From DSVZ01 sp037439785 (lineage in GTDB: Bacteria > Verrucomicrobiota > Verrucomicrobiia > Limisphaerales > J093): DNA of 64,000 nt. Location: positions 25,966 through 89,965 of the forward strand of contig JBBIVJ010000017.1 in NCBI GenBank assembly GCA_037439785.1, in the 5' to 3' direction. The position numbers were made by a program, and so were the translations under genes. Positions 8,951-17,787 of the stretch are shown in pieces. The stretch's first letter is position 1. The number at the start of each line of letters is the position of its first letter. Under the pieces are notes generated by a model. That model was not told where the DNA came from and did no database searches. It saw nothing but the letters and a program-made list of their open reading frames with translations.

Positions 8951-8978
8951 CTTCGGACTTCGGCCTTCGAACTTCGGC
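8951..8978 (+). repeat. Heptanucleotide tandem repeat
   Basis: Four consecutive 7-base units, CTTCGGA, CTTCGGC, CTTCGAA, CTTCGGC, lie in the gap between the divergent ThuA and GH2-like genes. The remaining 8801-9036 gap shows no gene. Confidence 0.75.
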
Positions 8979-9036
8979 CTTCTCGCGGGGCCGCTGCCGG
9001 CTGGTCGCGCCTCGCTCCCTGCCTTACGCTCCGGCC

Positions 9037-12000
9037 ATGCAAACTCCCCTCGACCCGCCCGGCATTCGCCCTGTCCGTCAGCCCGGTTCGCCGAACCGCC
9101 TGCCGGGCATGTCCCTGGGGTGGGGACAAGCGCTGTCCGCCAGCCTGTGGTCGGGCCTCCTGCTGGTCGGCACCGCGGCCGGTCGCGCGGCCGGAGCCCT
9201 CCCCGCCCCCTTGCCGCCGGGCGTGCAGGTGGTCTGGGAGCTGGATCGTGCGTTCCGCGAGGTCACGCCCACCCGCGAACGGATTTGCCTCAACGGCCTC
9301 TGGCGTTGGCAGCCGGCGTCGCCCGCGGCCGAGGCGGTCCCGACCAACCGCTGGGGGTTCTTCAAGGTGCCGGGCTCTTGGCCGGGCATCACCGACTACA
9401 TGCAAAAGGACTCGCAGACCGTCCACGCCCACCCGGCCTGGCAGGACATCCGGCTGCGCGAGGTGACCGCTGCCTGGTATCAACGCGAGTTCACCGTGCC
9501 GGCCGGCTGGGGCGGCCGGCGCCTGGTCTTGAGCGCCGAATACCTCCACTCGTTTGCCACGGTCTTCGTGGATGGCCGGCGGGTCGGCGAACTGCACTTC
9601 CCGGCCGGCGAGCTGGACCTGACCGGCGTCTGCCGGCCCGGCGCGCGGCACGAGTTGAGCCTGCTGGTCGTGGCCCTGCCGCTGCGCGGGGTGTTGCTGT
9701 CCTACACCGACACCGCCGCCGCGCGCGAAGTGCAGGGCGCGGTGGCCCGGCGCGGGCTCTGCGGGGATGTGTTTCTGGCCAGCACGCCGGCGGGCCCGCG
9801 GCTGGAGGCGGTGCGGGTGCGCCCCTCGGTGCGCCGCGGGCAGCTCACGCTCGAAACCGCGCTGCGGGACCTCGAGGCCGCCCCCACCTACCGGCTCGAG
9901 TTCGAGGTTCGCGACGGCGACCGGCCGGTGCGGGCCTTCGCGAGCCCACCGTTCCGGGCCGCCGACCTCGAGGTCGGCCGCCACACCTTCACCGAGGCCT
10001 GGCGAGCGGACAAGCCCTGGGACCTCCACACCCCGCAGCATCAATACACGCTGCAGGTCGCGTTGCGCGACGCCGCGGGCCGGTTGCTGGACGTTCTGCC
10101 GCCGGTGCGCTTCGGCTTCCGCGAGTTCTGGATCGAAGGGCGCGACTTTTACCTCAACGGCTCCCGGCTCTTCCTCTCGACCGTGCCGCTGGACAACGCG
10201 CAGGTCAGCGCCGCCGCCGCCACCTACGCGGGCGCGCGCGAAAGCCTCGAACGGCTCCGCAGCTTCGGCATCAACTTCGTCTATACCCACAACTACGACT
10301 GCCTGCCCGGTGCGCACCTGAGCTTCGCCGAAATCCTGCGCGCGGCCGACGACGTCGGGATGCTGGTGGCGCTGACCCAGCCGCACTTCAGCCACTACGA
10401 CTGGGCCGGCCCCGCGGCCGACCACACCAACGGCTACGCCCTCCACGCGGCCTTTTACACCCGGGTGGCCGGCAACCACCCCTCGGTCGTGGCCTACGCC
10501 ACCAGCCACAACGCCACCGGCTACAACGAGGACATGAACCCCGACCTGATGGACGGCCGCAGCGCCCCGCGCGATGCCTGGGCGCGGCGCAACGTCGAGC
10601 GCGCCCTCCGCGCCGAGGCCCTCCTCCGCGCCCTGGACCCGGACCGGCTCGTTTACCACCACGCCTCGGGCAACCTGGGGCCGATGCACCTGAGCAACTT
10701 CTACCCGAACTTCGTGCCGGTGCAGGAGCTGTCCGACTGGTTCGAGCCCTGGGCCACCCGAGGCACCAAGCCGGTCTTCCTTTGCGAGTATGGCGCGCCG
10801 TTCACCTGGGACTGGGCGATGTATCGCGGCTGGTTCCGCGGCCGGCGCGAGTTCGGCAGCGCGGTGGTGCCCTGGGAATTCTGCCTGGCCGAGTGGAACG
10901 CCCAGTTCCTCGGCGACCGCGCCTTTGCCCTCAGCGAAATGGAGAAGCGCAACCTCCGCTGGGAGGCCCGCCAGTTCCGCGAGGGCCGGCTCTGGCATCG
11001 CTGGGACTACCCCCACCAACTTGGCTCGACCGATTTCCCCGAGCGCGAACCGGTCTTTGCCCGCTACCTCTCCGACAACTGGCGCGCCTTCCGCACCTGG
11101 GGTCTCTCGGCCAACTCGCCCTGGGAACACCACATCCTGTTCCGGCTCCGCCCCGGCGTGGACCGCCACCGCCGCGAGGAACTGCCCGTGGACTGGGCGA
11201 ACCTCCAACGCCCCGGCTACAGTCCGGACTTCCTGGGCGAGCGGTTCGAGCGCTTCGATATGGCCTACGCCCGCACCGATTGGCAACCGACCGGCGCCGG
11301 CGCGGCCATCCTCCGCAACAACCGCCCCCTGCTGGCCTGGCTGGCCGGCCAACCCGCCCGCTTCACCAGCAAGGACCACCTGTTCCTGCCCGGCGAACGC
11401 CTCGAAAAGCAGTTGATCGTCATCAACAATTCCCGCCAGACCGTACGCGCCGTCGCGGACTGGACCCTGGCCCTGCCCGCCCCGCAGACCGGCCACACCA
11501 ACCTCGTCCTCGAAACCGGCCAGCAGGCCCGCCTGCCGCTGGCCTTCGCGCTGCCCGCCGACCTGCCGCCCGGCGAATACCGGCTCACGGCGCGCGTCGC
11601 CTTCGACCCCGGCGAGGTGCAGGCCGACGAGTTCGCCGTGCACGTGCTGCCGCCGAGGCCGACGCCCGCCGCGCGGCCGGCCTCCGCGCCGCGGCTGGTG
11701 GTGTTTGACCCGCGGGGCGAAACGCGGACCCTGTTCGAGAGGCTGGGCGTGGCCTTCCAGGCCGTGGACGCCGCCGCCGAGACGGGCGCGCACGACCTGC
11801 TGGTGATCGGCAAAGGCGCGCTCACCCCGGACGGTCCCGCGCCGGACATCCGCCGCGTGCGGGACGGCCTCCGGGTGCTGGTCTTCGAGCAAACCACCGA
11901 CGTGTTGGAACAGCGCCTCGGCTTCCGCGTGACCGAATACGGCCTGCGCGAGGTCTTCCCCCGGCTGCCCGACCACCCGGCGCTGGCCGGGCTGCGCCCC

Positions 12001-13104
12001 GAGCACCTGCGCGACTGGCGCGGCGCGGCCACGCTCCTGCCGCCGCGGCTCAAGTATGAGCTGAACCCGAAGTTCAACGGCGCGCCGACGGTGACCTGGT
12101 GCGGCCTGTCGGTCACCCGCGCCTGGCGTTGCGGCAACCAGGGCAACGTGGCCTCCGTGCTCATCGAAAAGCCCGCCCGTGGCGATTACCTGCCGCTGGC
12201 CGACGGCGGCTTCAGCCTCCAATACAGCCCGCTGCTCGAATACCGCGAAGGCGCGGGCGTGGTGCTGTTCTGTCAGATGGACGTGACCGGCCGCACCGAG
12301 CGCGAGCCGGCTGCCGAGCGACTCGCGGCCAACCTGCTCGATTACCTCGCCACCTGGAAACCCATGCCCGAGCGCCAGCCGCTTTACGTCGGCGACCCCG
12401 CCGGCCGCGCGTGGCTCGAGACCGCGGGCTTCCGCCTGGCGGCGTTTCCGCAGCCGGAGAAAGGGATCGCCAACGCGCCGGCCGCCCCCGTCGGCGTCTC
12501 GCCGACGGGCCACGGCGCCCCGCTCGCTCCCGCGCAACTGCTCGTCGTCGGCCCGGGCGGCGGCGTGCGCCTGACCGAAGCGCGCCCGGCCGTGACGCAG
12601 TTCCTCGAAGCCGGCGGCCGCCTCGTGGCCCTGGGCTGGACGCAGGCCGACGCCGACGCGCTGCTGCCCTTCCGCGTCACGTTCACGCCGGCCGAGCACA
12701 TCGTCGCCGTGTTCGACCCGCCGCCGACCGGCTCGCCGCTGGCGGGCATTGGTCCGGCGGACGTGCATTGCCGCGACCCGCGGGTGCTGCCGCTGGTGAC
12801 CGGCGGCGCGGTGCCGGTGGGCAACGGCGTGCTGGCCGTGGCCCCACGGGCGCCGGTGGTCTTCTGCCAACTGCTGCCCTGGCAGTTCGACTACGCGAAA
12901 AACCACGGCCTCAAACGCACTTTCCGGCGCGCGGTCTTCCTGGTGAACCGGCTGCTGGCCAACGCCGGCGCGCGCGGCGAAACCCCGTTGCTCGCGCGGT
13001 GGGCCACGCCGGTCCAGGCCGGCGAACCGGGTCGCTGGCTCGAGGGCTTCTACCTCGACCGGCCCGAGGAGTGGGACGATCCCTACCGCTTTTTCCGGTG
13101 GTGA
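9037..13104 (+). CDS. Large secreted GH2-like glycoside hydrolase
   Basis: A 1355-residue protein. A hydrophobic export signal (SLWSGLLLVGTAAGRAAGA) follows, so an alternative start is the ATG at 9109. The GH2 order is visible: N-terminal sugar-binding domain (RICLNGLWRWQP, FFKVPGSWPG, WYQREFTVP), an Ig-like domain, then a TIM-barrel (GFREFWIEGRDFYLNGSRLF, SFGINFVYTHNYD). The presumed nucleophile Glu is in KPVFLCEYGAPF. At the acid/base site, where GH2 has a Asn-Glu pair after NHPSV, this protein reads NHPSVVAYATSHN, so the canonical Glu is absent. The last 450 residues resemble glutamine-amidotransferase-like and beta-sandwich modules and are not assigned. Substrate unknown; beta-galactoside or beta-glucuronide are guesses. 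Confidence 0.8.
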   Translation: MQTPLDPPGIRPVRQPGSPNRLPGMSLGWGQALSASLWSGLLLVGTAAGRAAGALPAPLPPGVQVVWELDRAFREVTPTRERICLNGLWRWQPASPAAEAVPTNRWGFFKVPGSWPGITDYMQKDSQTVHAHPAWQDIRLREVTAAWYQREFTVPAGWGGRRLVLSAEYLHSFATVFVDGRRVGELHFPAGELDLTGVCRPGARHELSLLVVALPLRGVLLSYTDTAAAREVQGAVARRGLCGDVFLASTPAGPRLEAVRVRPSVRRGQLTLETALRDLEAAPTYRLEFEVRDGDRPVRAFASPPFRAADLEVGRHTFTEAWRADKPWDLHTPQHQYTLQVALRDAAGRLLDVLPPVRFGFREFWIEGRDFYLNGSRLFLSTVPLDNAQVSAAAATYAGARESLERLRSFGINFVYTHNYDCLPGAHLSFAEILRAADDVGMLVALTQPHFSHYDWAGPAADHTNGYALHAAFYTRVAGNHPSVVAYATSHNATGYNEDMNPDLMDGRSAPRDAWARRNVERALRAEALLRALDPDRLVYHHASGNLGPMHLSNFYPNFVPVQELSDWFEPWATRGTKPVFLCEYGAPFTWDWAMYRGWFRGRREFGSAVVPWEFCLAEWNAQFLGDRAFALSEMEKRNLRWEARQFREGRLWHRWDYPHQLGSTDFPEREPVFARYLSDNWRAFRTWGLSANSPWEHHILFRLRPGVDRHRREELPVDWANLQRPGYSPDFLGERFERFDMAYARTDWQPTGAGAAILRNNRPLLAWLAGQPARFTSKDHLFLPGERLEKQLIVINNSRQTVRAVADWTLALPAPQTGHTNLVLETGQQARLPLAFALPADLPPGEYRLTARVAFDPGEVQADEFAVHVLPPRPTPAARPASAPRLVVFDPRGETRTLFERLGVAFQAVDAAAETGAHDLLVIGKGALTPDGPAPDIRRVRDGLRVLVFEQTTDVLEQRLGFRVTEYGLREVFPRLPDHPALAGLRPEHLRDWRGAATLLPPRLKYELNPKFNGAPTVTWCGLSVTRAWRCGNQGNVASVLIEKPARGDYLPLADGGFSLQYSPLLEYREGAGVVLFCQMDVTGRTEREPAAERLAANLLDYLATWKPMPERQPLYVGDPAGRAWLETAGFRLAAFPQPEKGIANAPAAPVGVSPTGHGAPLAPAQLLVVGPGGGVRLTEARPAVTQFLEAGGRLVALGWTQADADALLPFRVTFTPAEHIVAVFDPPPTGSPLAGIGPADVHCRDPRVLPLVTGGAVPVGNGVLAVAPRAPVVFCQLLPWQFDYAKNHGLKRTFRRAVFLVNRLLANAGARGETPLLARWATPVQAGEPGRWLEGFYLDRPEEWDDPYRFFRW

Positions 13105-13196
13105 GCCGGCTGCCGGGGTACGGCCCCCCGGCGCCGCCCCGGCTCCCCGCGGCGGCGGGGCTTGAGCACCGCTGGCCGGCAGGTCACCTTAGGGGC

Positions 13197-13427
13197 ATGC
13201 CGATTTACGAGTTTTACTGCACCGACTGCCGGAGCGAGAGCGAGGTGCTGGTCCGCGGCACCGAGTGGGAAGGCACGCCCTGCCCGCATTGCGGCTCGAC
13301 CCGGCTGCGCAAGAAACTCTCGGTCTTCGCGGCCGCCGGCGGCGGGGAGGGCGACGCCGAGCCGATGTGCTCGGGCAATCCCTCGAGCTGTTGCCGCTGC
13401 GGCGGCGCCGGCGGCCACGCTCATTGA
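13197..13427 (+). CDS. FmdB-family zinc-ribbon protein
   Basis: A 76-residue protein beginning MPIYEFYCTDC, the universal start of FmdB/CxxC_CxxC_SSSS regulators. The two zinc knuckles are CTDC and CPHCG, followed by RLRKKLSVFAAAGG, and a Cys-rich tail (SSCCRCGG) near the end. Members bind zinc and some regulate C1-metabolism operons; here the function is unknown. It lies 92 bases after the GH2-like gene on the same strand. A TTAGGG element sits two bases before the ATG and no Shine-Dalgarno is seen. Confidence 0.88.
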   Translation: MPIYEFYCTDCRSESEVLVRGTEWEGTPCPHCGSTRLRKKLSVFAAAGGGEGDAEPMCSGNPSSCCRCGGAGGHAH

Positions 13428-13469
13428 ACGGGTCTGCGGCGGGGCCCCGCGGCGGCGGCCCACCTCCCT

Positions 13470-14153
13470 TTACGCCGTCCCCAGCAGGTCCGCGGCCCGC
13501 ACGTGCGACAGGTCTTCCACCAGCGCATCGGGCTGGTGAGCGGCCAGTTGCTCGCGGGTGGCGCCGCCGGTAGCCACGGCCAGCACGCGGGCCCCCACCG
13601 CGCGGGCACAGTCAATGTCGTGCGGCGTGTCCCCCACCACCAGCACCTCCTGTGGCTGGAGGGAGGTCCGGAGGCGGCGGGCGGCACGCCGGAGCGCCAC
13701 GCGGGCGAGTTCGCGGCGGTCTTCGTGGTCGTCGCCAAAGCCCCCCACCACGAACCAGCCCCACAGACCGAAATGGCGCAGCTTGATTTCCGCCCCCAAG
13801 CGGATGTTGCCGGTCTGCAACCCCAGCAGCGGCGGCCGCGGCCGGGCGGCCAGCTCGGCCAGCAGGGCGGTCACCCCCGGACACACGGCGCCGGCCTGCC
13901 GGGGCAGGAGATGATCGAGCCAGAAGACGTAGCGGGCGAAGAACCGGCGGACATTCTCGGCCGTGGCGGCGATCCCCTCCCGCGCGAAAAACTCCCGCAC
14001 CAGGGAGGTGTCGGTCCGCCCGGCGAAGTGCATCCCCCGCAGGCCGTCGGGCCGGGCAAACTCGGTGGCGGCGGTGCGTTCAAAGGCCAGCACCCCCGCC
14101 CCGCCGGTGCGGATGAGGGTACCATCAATGTCGAAGAGGATCACGCGGATCAT
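13470..14153 (-). CDS. HAD-superfamily phosphatase, phosphoglycolate-phosphatase-like
   Basis: A 227-residue HAD hydrolase. Motif I is VILFDIDGTLIRTGG with nucleophile and acid/base Asp; motif II is the GLQTGN segment (Thr); motif III/IV is VLVVGDTPHDIDCARAVGA with the metal-binding Asp pair. The helical cap between residues 25 and 90 is the C1 type of phosphoglycolate phosphatase and pyrophosphatase PpaX. Substrate cannot be fixed from sequence. The start at 14153 puts motif I at residue 3 onwards, normal for the family; the upstream in-frame ATG adds only an Ala-rich stretch. Confidence 0.87.
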   Translation of the reverse strand: MIRVILFDIDGTLIRTGGAGVLAFERTAATEFARPDGLRGMHFAGRTDTSLVREFFAREGIAATAENVRRFFARYVFWLDHLLPRQAGAVCPGVTALLAELAARPRPPLLGLQTGNIRLGAEIKLRHFGLWGWFVVGGFGDDHEDRRELARVALRRAARRLRTSLQPQEVLVVGDTPHDIDCARAVGARVLAVATGGATREQLAAHQPDALVEDLSHVRAADLLGTA

Positions 14154-14250
14154 GGTCGCGGCGGCCCGGCCGGCGCCCAACTTAGCGGTCGCCATCGCCC
14201 GGGCCAAGGACCGGGGGAGATACGGCTCGCTGACCAGCGGGGATGCGCGG

Positions 14251-14461
14251 TCCGAAGTCCGAGCCCGAAGTCCGAAGGTGGAGACTTTGGAACTCGGGAA
14301 GGCAGGAAAGGTTCAGATACCGGATGCCAGATGCCCAAGCCCGTAGCCGCCGCGGTCATGCAGCGGACCGCCTCCGTCGGTTCGCGCCGGCGGCGACGGG
14401 CACTACCGACTTGGGGTGAAGCCGTCCCGGCTGCGGGGTTTGCAGGCGAGACGCCTGCACC
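14251..14461 (-). repeat. Heptamer array plus dispersed repeat copy 2
   Basis: TCCGAAG-type 7-base units occupy 14,251-14,277. Bases 14,281-14,461 are the inverted partner of 7590-7776, ending in the palindrome GCAGGCG-aga-CGCCTGC in this orientation. The gap from 14,154 to 14,569 contains nothing else that looks coding. Confidence 0.75.
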
Positions 14462-14569
14462 CCAGAAAGGCCTGCACCACCACCGCAGGCCGTTGAACAT
14501 CGGGGTTCGCCCTTCGGCCTTCCCGTTCTGCCGGGCGCGGCCCGGCAAGGCGGCCCGGCGTCGACCCCC

Positions 14570-15331
14570 TCAAAGCAGTTGCCCCTGCCGGTAGGCCTCG
14601 TCCCGGCGGGTGGTGATGCGTTCGACGTGCTGGGGCAGCAGGAAGGTGGGGCCGCCCATCGCCGCGGCGCCGGCGAAGATCGCCGCCGCCTTCTCGGCCA
14701 TGAGCAGGGTGGCCAGCACGGCCTGCGGCGTGGCGCCGAGGGCGATGACCCCGTGGTTTTGCAGCAGGATCAGCCGTGGCGGGGTGCCGCGCTCGCGCAG
14801 GAAGTCCCGCGTCCGCTCGCGAATCTGCCCGGCCAGCGGCAGGCCGGGATCGGCGTAGGGCACGTACACCGAGGCCGGCCCGCAGCACACGATTTCATCG
14901 GGGAACATCCGGTGCTCGGCGAAGTCGCGCGCGCGGGGCGAGCAGAGGATTTGGTTGATCCGCACCGGGTGGGCGTGGCCCACGAAGTGCACCCCCTCGA
15001 GGGTGAGCAGCCAGGCGTGGAAGAGCGCCTCGATGCTGGGTTTGCGGGCCTGCGGGTCCACCCGGGCCTCGAGCAGGCCCTTTTCGATCACCTCATCGGG
15101 CAGGTGCCGCCGCTCGAGCAGCGCCAGCAGCCGCGCGGTGTCGCACACCGTGACCTCCGCCTCGGTCAGCGTGGCCAGGCGGGCGCCGCTGGCCTTGACG
15201 GCGAACTGGGTGGCGCTCAGGCGCGCGGAGGTGTTGCCCTCGGCCAGCAGGACCAGGCCGCGGTCCTCGCGGCCGATTTCCCGGGACATTTCCAGCAACG
15301 CTGCCACGGCTTCGTGCACGGGCGGATTCAA
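14570..15331 (-). CDS. Class II aldolase/adducin-family protein
   Basis: A 253-residue protein of the zinc-dependent fuculose-phosphate-aldolase fold. LLAEGNTSARL is the phosphate-binding loop, SGARLATLTEAEVTV the following strand, VGHAHPVRIN supplies two metal-ligand His residues and LLQNHGVIALG the third. YVPYADPGLPLAG is also typical of the family. Substrates in this family include fuculose-, rhamnulose- and ribulose-phosphates and methylthioribulose-phosphate dehydration; none can be chosen here. The gene is divergent from hflK, with 86 bases between the starts. Confidence 0.87.
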   Translation of the reverse strand: MNPPVHEAVAALLEMSREIGREDRGLVLLAEGNTSARLSATQFAVKASGARLATLTEAEVTVCDTARLLALLERRHLPDEVIEKGLLEARVDPQARKPSIEALFHAWLLTLEGVHFVGHAHPVRINQILCSPRARDFAEHRMFPDEIVCCGPASVYVPYADPGLPLAGQIRERTRDFLRERGTPPRLILLQNHGVIALGATPQAVLATLLMAEKAAAIFAGAAAMGGPTFLLPQHVERITTRRDEAYRQGQLL

Positions 15332-15417
15332 GCCGCGGCGGGGGCGGACGCAAGCGGCAAAGGCGCGGGCCGGTTGGTGTTGACGGAACCGCGCCGGCTG
15401 GCCACGGTGAGCCCGCC

Positions 15418-16389
15418 ATGATCATCCGCCTCGGACGCACCTACTACACGCTGCCCTTGCGGCTGCTGGCCGGAGGCGTGCTCGCCGTGGGGCTGTTGGC
15501 CGCGCTGGTCTCGACCTTCTACACCATCGAGGCCGAGTCCCAGGGCGTGGTGCTGCGCTTCGGCCGCTACCTCAAGACCGTCGAGCCCGGTCTGCGTCTG
15601 AAACTGCCCTTCGGCATGGACCGCGTGTACCCCGTGCCGGTGCGGCGGCAGTTGAAACAGGAGTTCGGCTTCGCCACGCCGGGCGCGACCAACCCCGACC
15701 AGTACACCGACACCCGCGAACAGGAGCTGGAGCGGAGCATGGTCACCGGCGACCTCAACGCCGCCTCGGTCGAGTGGGTCGTGCAGTACCGCATCGCCGA
15801 TCCCCTGGCCTTCCTGTTTGCCTTCCGCGACCCCGGCCACGCCCTGCGCGACCTGTCCGAGTCGGTCATGCGCACCGTCATCGGCGACCGCACCGTGGAC
15901 GAGGTCATCACCGTGGGCCGGCAGGAGATCGAGGCCGAGGCGCTGGAGCGGCTGCGGCGACAGGTTGCTCAGTACGGCCTGGGGGTGAGCATTGACCAGA
16001 TTCAGCTCAAGAACGTGAACCCGCCCGCCCCGGTGCAGGCCTCCTTCAACGAGGTCAACCAGGCCCAGCAGGAACGCGAACGCACCATCAACCTCGCCCG
16101 CGGCGAGTACAACAAGGTCGTCCCCCGCGCCCGCGGCGAGGCCGAGGAACGCCTCCGCACCGCCGAGGGCTACGCCATCCGCCGCATCAACGAGGCCCAG
16201 GGCGACGCCGCCCGCTTCCTGGCCCTCTTCGCCCAGTACACCAATGCCCCGGCCGTTACCCGCCAGCGGCTCTACCTCGAAACCCTCGAAGAGGTTCTCC
16301 CGCGCCTGCGCGGCAAGATCGTGGTGGACGAGACCGCTCGCCAGGTCCTGCCCCTGCTCCAACTCCAGCCCGCCAAGCCGACCCCATGA
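15418..16389 (+). CDS. hflK: FtsH-protease modulator HflK (SPFH/prohibitin family)
   Basis: A 323-residue membrane-anchored stomatin/prohibitin-like protein. One N-terminal transmembrane helix (LLAGGVLAVGLLAALVSTF) is followed by the SPFH/band-7 domain: IEAESQGVVLRFGRYLKTVEPG, LKLPFGMDRVYPVPV, DLNAASVEWVVQYRI and, in the C-terminal part, VNQAQQERERTINLARGEYN. HflK and HflC form a cage around the FtsH AAA protease and control its access to membrane substrates. The stop overlaps the hflC start by 4 bases, showing translational coupling and a fixed 1:1 unit. Confidence 0.93.
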   Translation: MIIRLGRTYYTLPLRLLAGGVLAVGLLAALVSTFYTIEAESQGVVLRFGRYLKTVEPGLRLKLPFGMDRVYPVPVRRQLKQEFGFATPGATNPDQYTDTREQELERSMVTGDLNAASVEWVVQYRIADPLAFLFAFRDPGHALRDLSESVMRTVIGDRTVDEVITVGRQEIEAEALERLRRQVAQYGLGVSIDQIQLKNVNPPAPVQASFNEVNQAQQERERTINLARGEYNKVVPRARGEAEERLRTAEGYAIRRINEAQGDAARFLALFAQYTNAPAVTRQRLYLETLEEVLPRLRGKIVVDETARQVLPLLQLQPAKPTP

Positions 16390-17357
16390 AAACCTTCGCC
16401 CCCCTGGTTCTCCTGCTGACCGCGGCGCTGGGCCTGCTGCTGGCCTGCGGCGCCTTCTACACCATCAACGAAACCGAACAGGTCATCATCACCCAGTTCG
16501 GCAAGCCCATCGGCGAACCCCGCACCAACGCCGGCCTCCACCTCAAGCTGCCCTTCATCCACGCCGTCAATCGCCTCGAAAAACGCGTCCTCCGCTGGGA
16601 CGGCCGCCCCTCCGAGATGCCCACCAAGGACAAAACCTACATCGTGGTGGACGCCTTCGGCCGCTGGCGCATCCGCGACCCCAGGCAGTACTTCCTGCGC
16701 CTGCGGGACGAACGCAGCGCCCAGTCCCGGCTCGACGACATCCTCGGCAGCGAAATCCGCAACGCCATCGCCCGCCACGAGCTGATCGAGGTCATCCGCA
16801 GCACCCGCGACCGCGAGCCGGCGCTGGACACCGCCCTGGTGGGCACCAACGAAACGGTCACCAGCCGCCTCTACCCCATCCGCAAGGGCCGCCCGCTGGT
16901 CGAGGAGGAAATCTTCACCAACGCCGCCCCCAAAGTGGCCGTCTTCGGCGTCGAACTGCTCGACGTCCAGTTCAAGCGGGTCAACTACAACCCCAGCGTG
17001 GCCCAGCGCATCTACGACCGCATGATCAGCGAACGGCAGCAGATCGCCGAACGCTTCCGCTCCGAAGGCGCCGGCGAGGCCGCCAAGATCACCGGCCAGC
17101 GGCAAAAGGACCTCCAGACCATCGAGTCCGAGGCCTACCGCCGCATCCAGGAAATCCGCGGCGCGGCCGACGCCCGCGCCAGCGAAATCTACGCTGTCGC
17201 CTACAACCGCAGCCCCGAGGCGGCCGCCTTCTACCGCTTCCTGCGCACCCTCGAGGCCTACAAGGCCGTCCTGACCAACGACACCACCCTCATCCTCACC
17301 ACCGACAGCGCCTTCTTCCGCCTGCTCAAACACGCCGACACCCCCGGCCTCGAGTAG
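16386..17357 (+). CDS. hflC: FtsH-protease modulator HflC
   Basis: A 323-residue SPFH protein, partner of HflK. N-terminal membrane helix (LVLLLTAALGLLLACGAFY) then INETEQVIITQFGKPIGEP, AGLHLKLPFIHAVNRLEKR and the assembly core DERSAQSRLDDILGSEIRN, all HflC hallmarks. The C-terminal EGAGEAAKITGQRQKDLQTIESEAYR helix and AYNRSPEAAAFYRFLRTLEAY are typical for assembly of the cage. It ends in TAG, which shows that TAG is a normal terminator in this genome. Confidence 0.94.
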   Translation: MKTFAPLVLLLTAALGLLLACGAFYTINETEQVIITQFGKPIGEPRTNAGLHLKLPFIHAVNRLEKRVLRWDGRPSEMPTKDKTYIVVDAFGRWRIRDPRQYFLRLRDERSAQSRLDDILGSEIRNAIARHELIEVIRSTRDREPALDTALVGTNETVTSRLYPIRKGRPLVEEEIFTNAAPKVAVFGVELLDVQFKRVNYNPSVAQRIYDRMISERQQIAERFRSEGAGEAAKITGQRQKDLQTIESEAYRRIQEIRGAADARASEIYAVAYNRSPEAAAFYRFLRTLEAYKAVLTNDTTLILTTDSAFFRLLKHADTPGLE

Positions 17358-17419
17358 GCGGCCGGCCGCGCCGGCCCTCGCGGCCAGGCTACCCCTGGGC
17401 AGGGGGTCCAAGGCCGGAA

Positions 17420-17475
17420 TCCGAAGTCCGAAGTGACCGGCACTGATCCCCAAGCGCCAGAGGACCGGCGCCTGT
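17420..17475 (+). repeat. Heptamer pair and 28-bp dispersed repeat
   Basis: Two TCCGAAG units (17,420-17,433) precede a 28-base element (17,448-17,475) that matches the reverse complement of 7231-7258 at 27 of 28 bases. No gene is visible anywhere in 17,358-17,787. Confidence 0.7.
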
Positions 17476-17554
17476 GAGGGTGCGCCGCACCGGCTGCACT
17501 TCACCAGCTGGCACCCTCGGCAGCGCGGCCGCCCCGCTGACGGCTCCGGGTGGA

Positions 17555-17685
17555 ACGGGCAACCTGCCCGTCCTGCCGGGCGACCCGCCCGGCGAGGTAG
17601 CGCAGGCTGTCAGCCTGCCGTAACGCCGATTGGCAATCGGCGGCCGGTGCGTGCGGCTGGGGCCGATGCGCGGGCTGACAGCCCG
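17555..17685 (+). repeat. Array of five short palindromes
   Basis: In order: ACGGGCA-acc-TGCCCGT (17,555-17,571), GCCGGGCG-acc-CGCCCGGC (17,575-17,593), GCAGGCTG-t-CAGCCTGC (17,602-17,618), CGCCGATTG-g-CAATCGGCG (17,624-17,642), CGGGCTG-a-CAGCCCG (17,671-17,685). Stems are perfect. The first, third and fourth recur in the same order at 33.3 kb with changed but still complementary stems. Confidence 0.85.
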
Positions 17686-17787
17686 CGATACAGCCGACTC
17701 CCAGGCCGGCGCTACAGGGCGGGGCGGTAGCGCTTCGGAGTTTCGGTGCGCTGCAGCCGCTCCGGCCTGGAGAGTGTGACGGGGCGC

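Noticed and set aside
8809..12906. 1365-codon open frame opposite the GH2-like gene
   Set aside because: No motif, biased composition, overlaps a gene with recognisable domains.
17555..17685. CRISPR-like array
   Set aside because: Units are palindromes of differing sequence without constant repeat/spacer length, and no cas gene is near.
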